A stretch of DNA of 64,000 nucleotides from Halobacillus litoralis (GTDB taxonomy: Bacteria > Bacillota > Bacilli > Bacillales > Halobacillaceae), in contig NZ_JAIVKN010000003.1 in the NCBI RefSeq assembly GCF_020524025.1, positions 310,001 through 374,000 on the forward strand, written 5' to 3'. Positions 20,079 to 28,929 of this stretch are shown here, piece after piece (within the stretch, counting starts at the first letter, position 1; the number at the start of each line of letters is the position of its first letter). Position numbers and translations under genes: made by a program. Under the pieces are notes generated by a model. That model worked only from the letters and a program-made list of their open reading frames with translations. It was not told the origin of the DNA and did not search any database.

Positions 20079-20829
20079 TCACTTTTATGACCTGTACAGG
20101 GTCTAAGTAGGTATCGTCTTTTTCAATTGCGAAGAAAAATTCAGCCGACTGCCCCTCTTCTGCCTTAACCGAACCCAGGCCCGCCTGTGTTTGAACATTT
20201 TCGTATAGGTAAACATCAATACTTGATAACATTCCGTAGGTCGTTTCCGTACCATCCTCATGCTGAAGGACGACTGTTTTCCCGGTATCCGGGTCATTGC
20301 CTGCAAAAATCACGGTTCCTTCCCTTACAGCTTTCACTTGAGAATCACTCTCTGTTGTAAGGATAATTCCCTTCCCATCATTTTGGAAAGGAGTAGTCAC
20401 TGTACCATTCACAGGCATAGCAAGCGGCTCCTCATTCTGTTCTGTTTCCGGCTGGATGACTTGTAAAGGGTCACCGAACCGCTCACTATACCACGCTGTT
20501 GCCTTCGCAAATGGAAAATCTTCTCCCATCTGACTAACGGCCCATTCACCTGGTTTTTTAAAGAGAGCCGTTTCTGTATTTTGGCCTAAAGCCACGACGG
20601 CAAATAACAAAGCAGCAAAGAATACCTGCCAGCCCAACCAGCTTGTCCGCGTAGACACTTGACGTTCCATTTCTTTTTTCCCATAGCCCGTGACTACAGG
20701 AGGATATCCATGCATTTCTTCATCCTGGGGAGGCATAAATCTTGGCGTAGGATTGGAACTTCTCCCCACCATTTTCTTCTTCTTTCTGTCTGCTATATTT
20801 TTACGAATGTCCCCTATGTTTTTCTTCAC
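20065..20829 (-). CDS. spoIVFA: SpoIVFA, regulator of SpoIVFB
   Basis: About 254 residues from a GTG start chosen because GAGGGG lies seven bases upstream; an in-frame ATG eight codons earlier lacks good spacing. The protein has a basic cytosolic N-terminus, one membrane helix (about 80-100) and an extracytoplasmic LytM-like domain near the C-terminus (GKGIILTTESDSQVKAV, GTVIFAGNDPDTGKTVVLQH). The usual LytM zinc residues are not evident, as expected for this noncatalytic scaffold. SpoIVFA anchors and inhibits SpoIVFB together with BofA until SpoIVB cleaves it. Confidence 0.92.
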   Translation of the reverse strand: MKKNIGDIRKNIADRKKKKMVGRSSNPTPRFMPPQDEEMHGYPPVVTGYGKKEMERQVSTRTSWLGWQVFFAALLFAVVALGQNTETALFKKPGEWAVSQMGEDFPFAKATAWYSERFGDPLQVIQPETEQNEEPLAMPVNGTVTTPFQNDGKGIILTTESDSQVKAVREGTVIFAGNDPDTGKTVVLQHEDGTETTYGMLSSIDVYLYENVQTQAGLGSVKAEEGQSAEFFFAIEKDDTYLDPVQVIKVNEGS

Positions 20830-20998
20830 CGCTGATCCCCTCTCTCTTCCCATCTTCTTCTATCATTCTATGGGACAAGGAGCTGATTTATTATTTTTTT
20901 CCTAATCAATCGTTTTCTTAAAAGCACAACCTGTGTCCCATGAGAACCAAACAGGGTTTCTTTTATGCTGATTGCAGGAACACAACACTCTGCATAAA

Positions 20999-21030
20999 AA
21001 AGAACCTGCCTATAATTAGACAGGTTCTTT
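20999..21030 (-). terminator. Terminator downstream of minD
   Basis: A 10-bp stem (AAAGAACCTG / CAGGTTCTTT) with a 12-base loop followed by six U on the minus transcript, separating the mre-min operon from spoIVFA. Confidence 0.9.
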
Positions 21031-21038
21031 CACAATTA

Positions 21039-21836
21039 TTATGTCCGCATTCCAAAAAAGCGTTTAACTTTCGCCAGCACCCCTTTGTCTTCTTCAAGGT
21101 TCAAAAGCGGAACGGTCTCCCCTAAAATTCTCCTGGCAATATTGCGATAAGCAAGAGAGGCTTTAGAGTTCGGCTTCATAACCACAGGTTCTCCGCTGTT
21201 GGATGCTTTTATAACGGCATCATCATCAATGACGATTCCCAGCAGATCTATCGACAGCACATTAACAATTTCATCAACATCGAGCATATCACCATTTTTC
21301 ATCATATGGTTTCTGATACGATTGATGACCAACTTCGGGGACTCCATGTCTTCTTGTTCAAGCAGGCCGATGATCCGGTCAGCATCACGCACACTGGCTT
21401 TTTCAGGTGTTGTCACGACAATGGCCTTATCGGCTCCCGCTACCGCATTTTTGTACCCTTGTTCAATACCGGCTGGACAGTCAATAACAATATAGTCATA
21501 GTCCTGCTTTAATTCATCAACAATTGCTTTAACGCCTTCAGGTGTCACTTCTGACTTGTCTGACGTCTGGGCTGCAGGCAGTAAATGGAGACACTCAAAT
21601 CGTTTGTCCGTAATTAACGCCTGCTTTGTTTTACACCGCTCATTTACCACGTCTACAATGTCATAAATAATCCGGTTTTCAAGTCCCATAACTACATCTA
21701 AATTCCTAAGACCGATATCCGTGTCAACAAGACAAACCTTTTTGTCCTGTAAGGCCAAAGCGGTCCCCAGATTGGCAGTAGTTGTCGTCTTTCCAACCCC
21801 TCCCTTTCCGGAGGTAATTACAATCGCTTCACCCAT
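21039..21836 (-). CDS. minD: Septum site-determining ATPase MinD
   Basis: A 265-residue deviant Walker A ATPase (SGKGGVGKTTTTANLG, residues 9-24), with switch motifs DTDIGLRNLDVVMG and IVIDCPAGIEQG. A C-terminal amphipathic helix (about 250-262, GVLAKVKRFFG) serves membrane targeting. With MinC it blocks FtsZ ring formation away from midcell. minC and minD overlap by eight bases. Confidence 0.97.
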   Translation of the reverse strand: MGEAIVITSGKGGVGKTTTTANLGTALALQDKKVCLVDTDIGLRNLDVVMGLENRIIYDIVDVVNERCKTKQALITDKRFECLHLLPAAQTSDKSEVTPEGVKAIVDELKQDYDYIVIDCPAGIEQGYKNAVAGADKAIVVTTPEKASVRDADRIIGLLEQEDMESPKLVINRIRNHMMKNGDMLDVDEIVNVLSIDLLGIVIDDDAVIKASNSGEPVVMKPNSKASLAYRNIARRILGETVPLLNLEEDKGVLAKVKRFFGMRT

Positions 21837-22515
21837 TGATCATTCTCCTTTCAAAACTCACAAGATCCGGTCTTTTCTTTACTACTTCCTGTAATCGATC
21901 GATGCGGATCTTTTCAAGCTGATCATCTATAAATCCGCATTCCATATACACACCTTCAGAATCATAGTCCGGGGATCGGCTTAATTGATCAGCAATTCTT
22001 AATTGGCTCGGCTGCATATAAGAAGCAGCAATCACCGCACTCTGATCTCCCTCAAAACCGGCATGAGCAATCCCTCTCAGGCTACCCATAATGAAAACAT
22101 TACCTGTTGCTTTTACCTGCCCGCCTGGATTCACATCTCCGATAAGCAGCAAATCACCTTTAACTTCGACCAATTGGCCGGAGCGGATCGTTCTTGCAAC
22201 TGGTGTAATCTCAGTATTTTCCTTCCAATTAAGAGCTTCCTGCTTTGTCAGAACCTCTGATTCGATACTATCGACTACAAGTTTCTGTTTTTCTCTTACA
22301 ACAGCAGAAAGTTCTTCTTTCTTATCTTCATCCAAGTACCGCTTTCCAAGCTGAATGTTGACTCGAATCATAGGCTGTTCTTCCGTAATCCCGCTCATGG
22401 ACAGCTTTTCACGTAATTCCCTGAGAAGAGTTTCAAAAGAACACTGATCGTCCAACTGCAGCGTCAAGCCATCTCTTGTACCTTTTATCATAATCCTCTG
22501 ACCATTTCCAACCAT
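21829..22515 (-). CDS. minC: Septum site-determining protein MinC
   Basis: A 228-residue FtsZ assembly inhibitor with a variable N-terminal domain (about 1-105) and a C-terminal beta-helix domain that binds MinD (VARTIRSGQLVEVKGDLLLIGDVNPGG). GAGGTG lies seven bases before the ATG. It overlaps minD and follows mreD by 35 bases, giving the conserved mreBCD-minCD order. Confidence 0.96.
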   Translation of the reverse strand: MVGNGQRIMIKGTRDGLTLQLDDQCSFETLLRELREKLSMSGITEEQPMIRVNIQLGKRYLDEDKKEELSAVVREKQKLVVDSIESEVLTKQEALNWKENTEITPVARTIRSGQLVEVKGDLLLIGDVNPGGQVKATGNVFIMGSLRGIAHAGFEGDQSAVIAASYMQPSQLRIADQLSRSPDYDSEGVYMECGFIDDQLEKIRIDRLQEVVKKRPDLVSFERRMING

Positions 22516-22550
22516 AGGCTTTCACCTCAGACTTTAGACATTAACAACCT

Positions 22551-23078
22551 TTAGGCATTTTTGACTTCCTCCGACCAAAAGTAGACGCGCTCTTTCACTA
22601 AAGGATATAGGAGGATGAAAAAAATCATATTTGCTGCCAGTGTAGGCAGTAATCGTAACAACAGATAGTCCCCCCATGTCATGGAAGTAATCTGAACAAA
22701 AGAATAGATGACATACAATATGGTGTCCGTCAGAAGCACCCCGATAATTGCAAGCAGCGATGCGGCGATGAAGTTTGCGTGTACCCACTTGTTTAATCCA
22801 TGAACAAGATAGATCACGAGTGTATAAGTCACCATATATACGCCAAGAACCCCTGTATAAACCACATCAATTAATAATCCGAAAACAAGTCCATACCAAA
22901 CGGCATGATACGTATCGTCTTTGTCATAAAAGATAGCAATGATTAATAAAAAGATAAAAATCCAGTGAGGGGTCATTAACAAATCAGAGTAAACCAGCTT
23001 CGCAGGCAGCATGCTCATAGCCATACCCTGCATTACGAGTAAAAACAGACAAATAAGAGCAATGATGTATCGACTCAT
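22551..23078 (-). CDS. mreD: Rod shape-determining protein MreD
   Basis: A 175-residue integral membrane protein with about five hydrophobic helices. It is part of the elongasome with MreB, MreC, RodA and PBP2. Sequence conservation is low across the family; length, topology and the four-base overlap with mreC support the call. Confidence 0.93.
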   Translation of the reverse strand: MSRYIIALICLFLLVMQGMAMSMLPAKLVYSDLLMTPHWIFIFLLIIAIFYDKDDTYHAVWYGLVFGLLIDVVYTGVLGVYMVTYTLVIYLVHGLNKWVHANFIAASLLAIIGVLLTDTILYVIYSFVQITSMTWGDYLLLRLLPTLAANMIFFILLYPLVKERVYFWSEEVKNA

Positions 23079-23956
23079 GTTTCATCGCCCTCCGCCTCCG
23101 TCTGTGTATCAACGGTTTCCGCCGTTCGATCTACAACCATGACGTGATTAATATCAAAAAAGTCTGCAAAAGGCTCTACATAAGCTGTCTTAGTCAAACC
23201 ATACTGATCATTTACGACTTCTTCCACTGTACCAATTCTTAGATTACTGGGAAAAACGCCGCCTAATCCAGAAGATATAACCGTGTCACCAGACTTGAGC
23301 TCTTCATCCAGTTTAATTCCTTCTAGAAGGAGCCGGCCTGTCTCGTCATCGTAACCTTCAATCAGACCAAAAGCTTCATCCTTATCTTCCCGGATAACCC
23401 AGGAGGAAATTTTGTTGGAACGGTCGAAACCGCTGAGGAGCTGCACAGTAGAATGAAAAGCACCGGCTGATTTAATCTTACCGACAAGACCGTCACTCGT
23501 CATCACAGCCATGTCTTTTTCAACGCCGTGCTCTTCTCCTTTATTAATGGTCATCTGCTCAAACCATCGGTCTGAACTTCTGGCGATGACTGTTGCCTGA
23601 ATAGGAGAATAATCACTGAGTCCTTCCGTTTTACCCAGCGTGTTCTGCAGCTCTTCTATTTCACTTTCTAACCGCTGATTATCTTGAATAACTCCCTTGT
23701 ACTCTGACAAGCGCGCCTTCAAGACCTGATTTTGTTCATAAACCTCAAACATGTCCTTAATATTTTCTATCGTATTATCCACAAGACTGACCGGTTTATG
23801 GAAGACCGTCTGCATCCAACCGATTGAATCCTGTAAAAATTTCTCTGGAGTACTTAACGAATCCCGGTCCCGGATCGAAAAGCCAATTAGTGCAACAAGC
23901 ACGATAAACCCTACTAACACAACCATCAGTCTTTTTCGTCGAAATAAAGAAGGCAT
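23075..23956 (-). CDS. mreC: Rod shape-determining protein MreC
   Basis: A 293-residue protein with an N-terminal membrane anchor (about 9-25), a coiled coil (about 70-110) and an extracytoplasmic beta-domain with the MreC signatures GLVGKIKSAG and DTVISSGLGGVFPSNLRIGTV. It scaffolds PBPs to MreB filaments. It lies 11 bases after mreB and overlaps mreD. Confidence 0.96.
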   Translation of the reverse strand: MPSLFRRKRLMVVLVGFIVLVALIGFSIRDRDSLSTPEKFLQDSIGWMQTVFHKPVSLVDNTIENIKDMFEVYEQNQVLKARLSEYKGVIQDNQRLESEIEELQNTLGKTEGLSDYSPIQATVIARSSDRWFEQMTINKGEEHGVEKDMAVMTSDGLVGKIKSAGAFHSTVQLLSGFDRSNKISSWVIREDKDEAFGLIEGYDDETGRLLLEGIKLDEELKSGDTVISSGLGGVFPSNLRIGTVEEVVNDQYGLTKTAYVEPFADFFDINHVMVVDRTAETVDTQTEAEGDET

Positions 23957-23967
23957 AATTTACGCTT

Positions 23968-25008
23968 CTACTCCATTTTAGCTCGATGAGCCACATTAGG
24001 CTGGGATCGGAAGTGATGGATATACTCTAAGGATTTTCCAGTGCCGATAGCTACACAATCCAGCGGTTCGTCGGCAATAAATACGGGCATGTTGGTTTCT
24101 TCACTGATGACTGTATCGATATTTTTAAGCAAGGCTCCGCCTCCGGTTAACACAATACCCCGTTCCATAATATCTGCGGCCAGTTCCGGAGGGGTTTTCT
24201 CTAATGTATTTTTGACGGTTTCCACAATAGAGTCAATGGTATCTTTCATGGCACTTACAATTTCATCGTTTTGTATTGTAATTGTTTTCGGAAGCCCGCT
24301 GAGCAGATCACGACCTCTAATATCCATTTCGTCGATTTCGTTTACTTCTCCTGCTCCGCCAAGCTCCATTTTCACTTCTTCAGCAGTTCGTTCACCGATC
24401 ATAAGGTTATATTTCTTACGAATATGTTGAATAATACTGTCATCCATTTCGTCTCCGGCAATGCGGATGGACTGACTGGTTACGATTCCACCGAGGGAAA
24501 TGATCGCAACTTCCGTTGTTCCTCCGCCGACATCTACAACCATACTTCCAGTCGGCTCCCATACAGGAAGACCTGCCCCGATAGCTGCTGCAAAAGGTTC
24601 CGCAATGGGATAAGCTTCCTTGGCTCCAGCCTGCTTTGTGGCGTCAATAACAGCACGTTCTTCAACCATCGTGATTCCAGACGGTACACAGACCATAACA
24701 TTCGGTTTACTCGCAAAAGAAGAACGATTCTTCAATGCTTTCTTTATATAATACTTCATCATTTGAGCTGTTGTATCGTAATCGGCAATTACACCGTCCT
24801 TCATAGGGCGGATCACATTTATGTAGCCGGGGGTTCGTCCAATCATGTTGCGTGCATCATTTCCAACGGCTTCAATTTCACCTGTTTGTGAATTTTTAGC
24901 TACAACAGAAGGCTCCCTTACAATAACTCCTTTATTCTTCAAAAAAACTAAGGTATTTGCCGTACCTAAATCAATTCCTAAATCTTGAGAGAATCCAAAA
25001 ATCCCCAA
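23968..25008 (-). CDS. mreB: Rod shape-determining protein MreB
   Basis: A 346-residue actin homologue. Phosphate-1 motif [18 protein letters not shown], connect-1 motif AAAIGAGLP, phosphate-2 motif [14 protein letters not shown] and the adenosine motif [13 protein letters not shown] are all present. Translation starts at TTG, six bases after AGGAAG. MreB polymerises under the membrane and directs lateral wall growth. It leads mreBCD-minCD; its leader contains the paired hairpins at 25027-25062. Confidence 0.97.
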   Translation of the reverse strand: MGIFGFSQDLGIDLGTANTLVFLKNKGVIVREPSVVAKNSQTGEIEAVGNDARNMIGRTPGYINVIRPMKDGVIADYDTTAQMMKYYIKKALKNRSSFASKPNVMVCVPSGITMVEERAVIDATKQAGAKEAYPIAEPFAAAIGAGLPVWEPTGSMVVDVGGGTTEVAIISLGGIVTSQSIRIAGDEMDDSIIQHIRKKYNLMIGERTAEEVKMELGGAGEVNEIDEMDIRGRDLLSGLPKTITIQNDEIVSAMKDTIDSIVETVKNTLEKTPPELAADIMERGIVLTGGGALLKNIDTVISEETNMPVFIADEPLDCVAIGTGKSLEYIHHFRSQPNVAHRAKME

Positions 25009-25026
25009 TAATATCTTCCTTTCTAA

Positions 25027-25062
25027 GAGCCCGCGTTCTTCAGGCGGGGGTGAGGCATCCCC
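25027..25062. other. Paired hairpins in the mreB leader, resembling an IS605-type end
   Basis: Two short hairpins share one G-run. CCCGC (25030-25034) pairs with GCGGG (25044-25048), and GGGG (25047-25050) can instead pair with CCCC (25059-25062). They lie close upstream of the mreB ribosome binding site. The GCGGG-loop-TGAGGCATCCCC layout resembles terminal hairpins of IS200/IS605 elements, but no transposase is present. The origin is a guess. Confidence 0.35.
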
Positions 25063-25084
25063 ATAATTGTCATTATTAGAAGAA

Positions 25085-25118
25085 GCGCCAATTTATAAGA
25101 ATCTCCTATAAATGGCGC
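25085..25118 (-). terminator. Terminator downstream of radC
   Basis: A stem of GCGCC plus ATTTATA with one bulged A pairs with TATAAAT plus GGCGC around a loop of about nine bases, then U-rich sequence on minus. It separates radC from mreB. Confidence 0.7.
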
Positions 25119-25170
25119 CTTTCTTTTCCATCTATTCAATTATACGAAAAATCAACAAAAATAGATAGTG

Positions 25171-25905
25171 TTACACATACCCTTTTTCTTTCAGACTAAT
25201 AAATTTCCGGTCACCAATGACAATATGATCCAGCAATTCAATACCTATCATTTTCCCGCACTCTTTCAGACGTCTGGTGACCTGGATATCTTCCTGTGAG
25301 GGCGTGGGGTCTCCTGAGGGGTGATTGTGGGCACAGATAATTGAAGCAGCTGATCGTTTAACCGCTTCTTTGAAGACTTCTCTCGGGTGAACAATGGAGG
25401 CGTTTAAGCTTCCAATAAAAATAGTCTGTCGATGCAGGACCTGATTCTTTGTATTTAAAAACAAGCAGATAAAATGTTCCTGTTTTAAGTCACGCATTTC
25501 TTCCATTATAAAGTCAGCACCATCTTCTGGACTGCGGATCATATACCGCTCTGCCGGTTTCATCTTCTGCATCCGCTTTCCTATCTCGATCGCAGACATA
25601 ACCTGGACGGCCTTTGCTCTGCCAATCCCTTTTATTGCCGTTAACTCTTCAATCGTTGCATCTTTTAAGAGTAAAATACCTTCGAAATGAATAAGCAGGC
25701 GGTTGGACAACTCCATAACTGATTCTTGTTTTGTTCCACTCCCAAGTAAAATAGCCAGAAGCTCCTGATTGGATAAGTGGGAAGCTCCTAATTCAACCAG
25801 GCGTTCTCTAGGCCTATCCTCCTTAGGGACATCTTTAATCATTATACTTGTTGGATTCAAGCTCTCGCATCCTTCCCTCACGATTCCCCATGTTAGGAAA
25901 ATCAT
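25171..25905 (-). CDS. radC: RadC/YsxA family JAB1-domain protein
   Basis: A 244-residue protein with an N-terminal helix-hairpin-helix part (IKGIGRAKAVQVM) and a C-terminal JAMM metalloprotease-like domain with AHNHPSGDPTPSQED. The RadC name is historical; a direct repair role is doubted. The first ATG overlaps the maf stop (ATGA) and is used here. The conserved family start is nearer MIKDVPKEDRPRERL (codon 22), and a TTG at 25860 with GGAAGG upstream is an alternative, so the N-terminus is uncertain. Confidence 0.92.
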   Translation of the reverse strand: MIFLTWGIVREGCESLNPTSIMIKDVPKEDRPRERLVELGASHLSNQELLAILLGSGTKQESVMELSNRLLIHFEGILLLKDATIEELTAIKGIGRAKAVQVMSAIEIGKRMQKMKPAERYMIRSPEDGADFIMEEMRDLKQEHFICLFLNTKNQVLHRQTIFIGSLNASIVHPREVFKEAVKRSAASIICAHNHPSGDPTPSQEDIQVTRRLKECGKMIGIELLDHIVIGDRKFISLKEKGYV

Positions 25906-26468
25906 CCAGGAAAAACATTCATCTCCCTTAATTCCCGGACCAGCCTTGCAATAGGCAGACCAACGACACTATAATAGTCTCCTTCCACTTTTTCTACAAA
26001 CAAAGCTCCTCTGCCCTGGATTCCGTATCCCCCTGCTTTATCCCACGGTTCACCTGTAGAGATATAGTCCGCTATTTCTTCTTCCTCCAAAGGGTAAAAA
26101 AAGACACGTGTACAAGTGAAAAACGTACGTATCTCCTCTGATGAACGAATGCATACGCCGGTGTACACTTCATGAGCACGTCCGCTAAGACCTTTCAATG
26201 AATTTTTTGCTTCCTTCTCATCCACAGGCTTCCCCAGAATTTCACCGTCTAGAGAAACGACTGTATCGGAGGTAATCAAAACATCCCCCTTCGATAACGG
26301 AATCGCTTTACTTTTAATTTCCGCGAGATAAACGACCGCTTCCATCGGAGACACACCTTGCTCTAATGTCTCATCTACATCTGCAGGTCTAACCGAAAAA
26401 CGGTACCCTGCCATTTCCATGAGCTCTTTTCTCCTTGGAGATTGAGAACCTAAAATCAATGAAGTCAT
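25902..26468 (-). CDS. maf: Maf nucleotide pyrophosphatase
   Basis: A 188-residue Maf/YceF/YhdE-family house-cleaning pyrophosphatase acting on dTTP, UTP and modified pyrimidines. Conserved segments are ILGSQSPRRKELM near the start, ADVDE, SDTVVSLDGEILGKP, GRAHEVYTGV and KAGGYGIQG. The start is set at the ATG ten bases after AAAGGA; a TTG three codons upstream is too close to that site. It is followed directly by radC. B. subtilis Maf affects septation. Confidence 0.94.
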   Translation of the reverse strand: MTSLILGSQSPRRKELMEMAGYRFSVRPADVDETLEQGVSPMEAVVYLAEIKSKAIPLSKGDVLITSDTVVSLDGEILGKPVDEKEAKNSLKGLSGRAHEVYTGVCIRSSEEIRTFFTCTRVFFYPLEEEEIADYISTGEPWDKAGGYGIQGRGALFVEKVEGDYYSVVGLPIARLVRELREMNVFPG

Positions 26469-26570
26469 CCTATCCAAATCCTTTCTAACATGGGGTTGTT
26501 TTTTATAGTACTAAATTTCGTCAAAAAGCAGCATTGATTAAACTTCCATCTTTCAATTAATTTTACAATA

Positions 26571-26605
26571 AAAAAAAGGAGTCCCTCATAAAGAACCCCT
26601 TTTTT
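26571..26605 (-). terminator. Terminator downstream of spoIIB
   Basis: An 11-bp stem with one G-U wobble pairs AAAAAAGGGGT with ACTCCTTTTTT on the minus transcript, which ends in a long U-run, between spoIIB and maf. Confidence 0.83.
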
Positions 26606-26631
26606 CATACTGTCTCAGATGATGCTTTTGC

Positions 26632-27426
26632 TTATTCAAGCGCTTTTGTCACTTTCAGCCAGTTAATATTGGTATCATCCTGGGACTCCCACGTAGCCAG
26701 CGCTTGTCCGAGTTCGTTATCTTTCCCTATTTCTGCGACAATCTTTTCTCGATCCGCCTCAGTCACTGATCCGAGAGAATCACCTTTCAAGTTCTCCTGC
26801 AGGACTACCGGCACTTGTTTGTCCACATTCACTACCCAGGGTTTGACATACGTTTCAATACTTTGAGCTTTCATTTGTTCAGCGATATACTCTGCTTCCT
26901 GTTTAGAAGAGGAGCTGCCGACAAAAAGAAAATATTGACCATCACGATTCCAAACAACAGAAGGAATGGACTGGGCAGTCAAGCGACTCTGCCACTCTTT
27001 CGCTTTTCCCTCCGTTGAAAAAGCCCCCGCCTGCACGATATAGGTATCAAATACCTGATTAGGTCCGCTGGCTAATGGAGCTTCAGCCGTTTGTTCATCT
27101 GAAGAATCAGCCGCCTGTTGAGTTTGAATCACGGGCAGGGTGTCATTGGCAGAGGAGGTCTGCTCTGTTAATGACACAAACATTCTTAAAAGAACAAAAC
27201 CTAACCCGAGACTTATAATAAGGGCGGTCACCGCTGTCGTAAGCAGGGGTTTGAAGCCTGAAATACGCTTTGCTTTCTTAAACGGAAGCTGATAAACAGG
27301 AGTTACAGGCCGTTCTTCTTTATCTTCTTCCACCACAGCTGCCTGTTCGCTTTGTGTTCGAACCACTTCCCGCTTAGGTTCTTGTTCATTCCGAAATGAA
27401 ATTGATATCTTTTTTTTGGAATCCAT
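26632..27426 (-). CDS. spoIIB: SpoIIB-like SPOR domain protein
   Basis: A 264-residue bitopic protein with a charged cytosolic N-terminus (about 1-55), one membrane helix (about 58-82) and an extracytoplasmic SPOR domain (about 127-200: TYIVQAGAFSTEGKAKEW, YFLFVGSSSSKQEAEYIAEQM). SPOR domains bind denuded glycan strands at division sites. The position upstream of maf matches B. subtilis spoIIB, which helps dissolve septal peptidoglycan during engulfment. It lies just after the pilus operon, in place of the comC-spoIIB neighbourhood. Confidence 0.88.
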   Translation of the reverse strand: MDSKKKISISFRNEQEPKREVVRTQSEQAAVVEEDKEERPVTPVYQLPFKKAKRISGFKPLLTTAVTALIISLGLGFVLLRMFVSLTEQTSSANDTLPVIQTQQAADSSDEQTAEAPLASGPNQVFDTYIVQAGAFSTEGKAKEWQSRLTAQSIPSVVWNRDGQYFLFVGSSSSKQEAEYIAEQMKAQSIETYVKPWVVNVDKQVPVVLQENLKGDSLGSVTEADREKIVAEIGKDNELGQALATWESQDDTNINWLKVTKALE

Positions 27427-27487
27427 AGATTGATCACTCCTGCAAGGTTTGTCCCAACCCTACCACAGGAGATTTAAAAACATCGCT

Positions 27488-27517
27488 GAAATTTGTCAGC
27501 CCACCTTCGACAAATTC
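27488..27517 (-). terminator. Weak terminator at the end of the pilus operon
   Basis: GAATTTGTC pairs with GACAAATT(T)C across an 11-base loop, seven bases before a TTTTT run on the minus strand. It begins inside the final pilO codons. The pairing is imperfect and the U-run displaced, so confidence is low. Confidence 0.4.
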
Positions 27518-27520
27518 AGA

Positions 27521-28333
27521 TCATTCGAAGTCTTCGATTTTTACAGACTCCTCCATTTCAGGATCCAATCCTTCTTCTGCCGCTTCACTAGTCTCTTCTT
27601 TTCCCCCGTTTAAATCATCAGCTGTACGCTTTTCCCCCTCTTTTATTGTGAAAGGATTGATCTTCACAGATGATTCGCCATAGTTATATTGAGGTGCTTC
27701 ATTCGCTAATTCAGACAACCGGGGTTGATAATAGGTATGTAAAATAAAGGAATAATGTAGTTCCTGTTCACTATCTGGATCTTCGAACTGCATAGACTCG
27801 ATTTGTGTCACACGCATTAAAGACTGGACCGACTCGATAAACTTCATCATTTCTTCATAATTTTTTGAAGTAACTTCCACTGCAAGCTGCATAGTCTTCA
27901 AACCTTCAATTAATTTATCGGGACTGCCTGCTTCAGAATCAGACTCTAACTGCTCTTTCTCTCCCACATCAGCTGCTTTTTCTGAATAAGAAACCATAGA
28001 TTCTGACTCTGATATGTCTACACGGTTAATGAGGCTTGTAGAAGTATGTTCAGCACGATCCAGCCCGAGAAGCAATTGGTCGATTAGAGGAACTACAGGA
28101 AGCTGCTGCTGTATAACTCGAGACGACAGGATACGGTCCCTTCCTCTTTCTTCATTTTTCTCTTCAATAGCTTCCAGAATCCTTTCTTCCTGCTCAATAA
28201 CCGCCGCTTTTTCTTCTAAGGATTTCTTTTGGGGGGCAAGCATGAACTGATTGCCGAAAATCACAAAAAGGAGAAAAAGCACACTTCCAAGAATGAGGCT
28301 TATTAGACTCCACTGATTCCACTCTAATTTCAA
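27521..28333 (-). CDS. pilO: PilO-like pilus inner-membrane protein
   Basis: A 270-residue bitopic protein with one N-terminal helix (about 9-30), a coiled coil (about 35-65) and a predicted ferredoxin-like outer domain with the PilO pattern (LKTMQLAVEVTSKNYEEMMKFIESVQSLMRV broken by residues typical of the family). The C-terminal 60 residues are very acidic. PilO pairs with PilN to form the alignment complex between PilM and the pilus platform. It overlaps pilN by four bases and ends the operon. The call rests on topology, pattern and order. Confidence 0.8.
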   Translation of the reverse strand: MKLEWNQWSLISLILGSVLFLLFVIFGNQFMLAPQKKSLEEKAAVIEQEERILEAIEEKNEERGRDRILSSRVIQQQLPVVPLIDQLLLGLDRAEHTSTSLINRVDISESESMVSYSEKAADVGEKEQLESDSEAGSPDKLIEGLKTMQLAVEVTSKNYEEMMKFIESVQSLMRVTQIESMQFEDPDSEQELHYSFILHTYYQPRLSELANEAPQYNYGESSVKINPFTIKEGEKRTADDLNGGKEETSEAAEEGLDPEMEESVKIEDFE

Positions 28334-28908
28334 TGCTGCTCTCCCCCTTCCGTTAAAAGAACTGAATCGTCCAGCTTAAGATAATAGCTGGCTAGATAAC
28401 GAGGCTGATAATCATAAAGATCCTCGGTTTCATCTATAACTTCCGCTTCAACAGCTTCCAGGTTTACTTGTTCTATAAAAGGCTGCTGCTGTAATGCCCG
28501 TGTATACTCAGCCGCTTCCTGCATAGTATCAAACCTCACAAGAATGGTAACTTCATCCCTGCCTGACAAAACAAAGGATTCAAAAAAACCGCGCGCTGGT
28601 AAAAGAGAAACGAAATCCCTGATAACAGGCACCACCGGGACGATGGTTCCCTTCAACTGATCCAGGGACATTTTCAGCTGATCGCGGCTTGTTCGATCAC
28701 TACCAGCGGACAGATTATAGCGCTCCTGCTGCGTCTTCACTTTTTCCACTTGATTCTCAAGGGCTTTCGCTTCACCAGCAAGCTTTGACTTCTGAATCGT
28801 AAAGAAAGCGAAAGTAATTAAGAAAAGAACGACAAATAAAGTGAGAATTAGAGGAGGAAGAACATTTCTTTTTTCTTTTTCTTCTAATAAATTGATTTCT
28901 ATTCCCAT
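28330..28908 (-). CDS. pilN: PilN-like pilus assembly protein
   Basis: A 192-residue bitopic protein. It starts MGIEINLLEEKEKR, a variant of the PilN N-terminal INLLP motif that binds PilM, followed by a membrane helix (about 18-40), a coiled coil (about 42-62) and a periplasmic-type ferredoxin-like domain (about 85-165). It lies between pilM and pilO and overlaps pilO. It should link cytoplasmic PilM to PilO outside the membrane. Confidence 0.83.
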   Translation of the reverse strand: MGIEINLLEEKEKRNVLPPLILTLFVVLFLITFAFFTIQKSKLAGEAKALENQVEKVKTQQERYNLSAGSDRTSRDQLKMSLDQLKGTIVPVVPVIRDFVSLLPARGFFESFVLSGRDEVTILVRFDTMQEAAEYTRALQQQPFIEQVNLEAVEAEVIDETEDLYDYQPRYLASYYLKLDDSVLLTEGGEQH

Positions 28909-28929
28909 TTACTTCCCTCCTGTAGATCC

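Noticed and set aside
24041-24891. Two plus-strand frames of 129 and 206 codons
   Set aside because: Both are antisense to mreB, and their low-complexity Ser/Ile composition mirrors the mreB codons.
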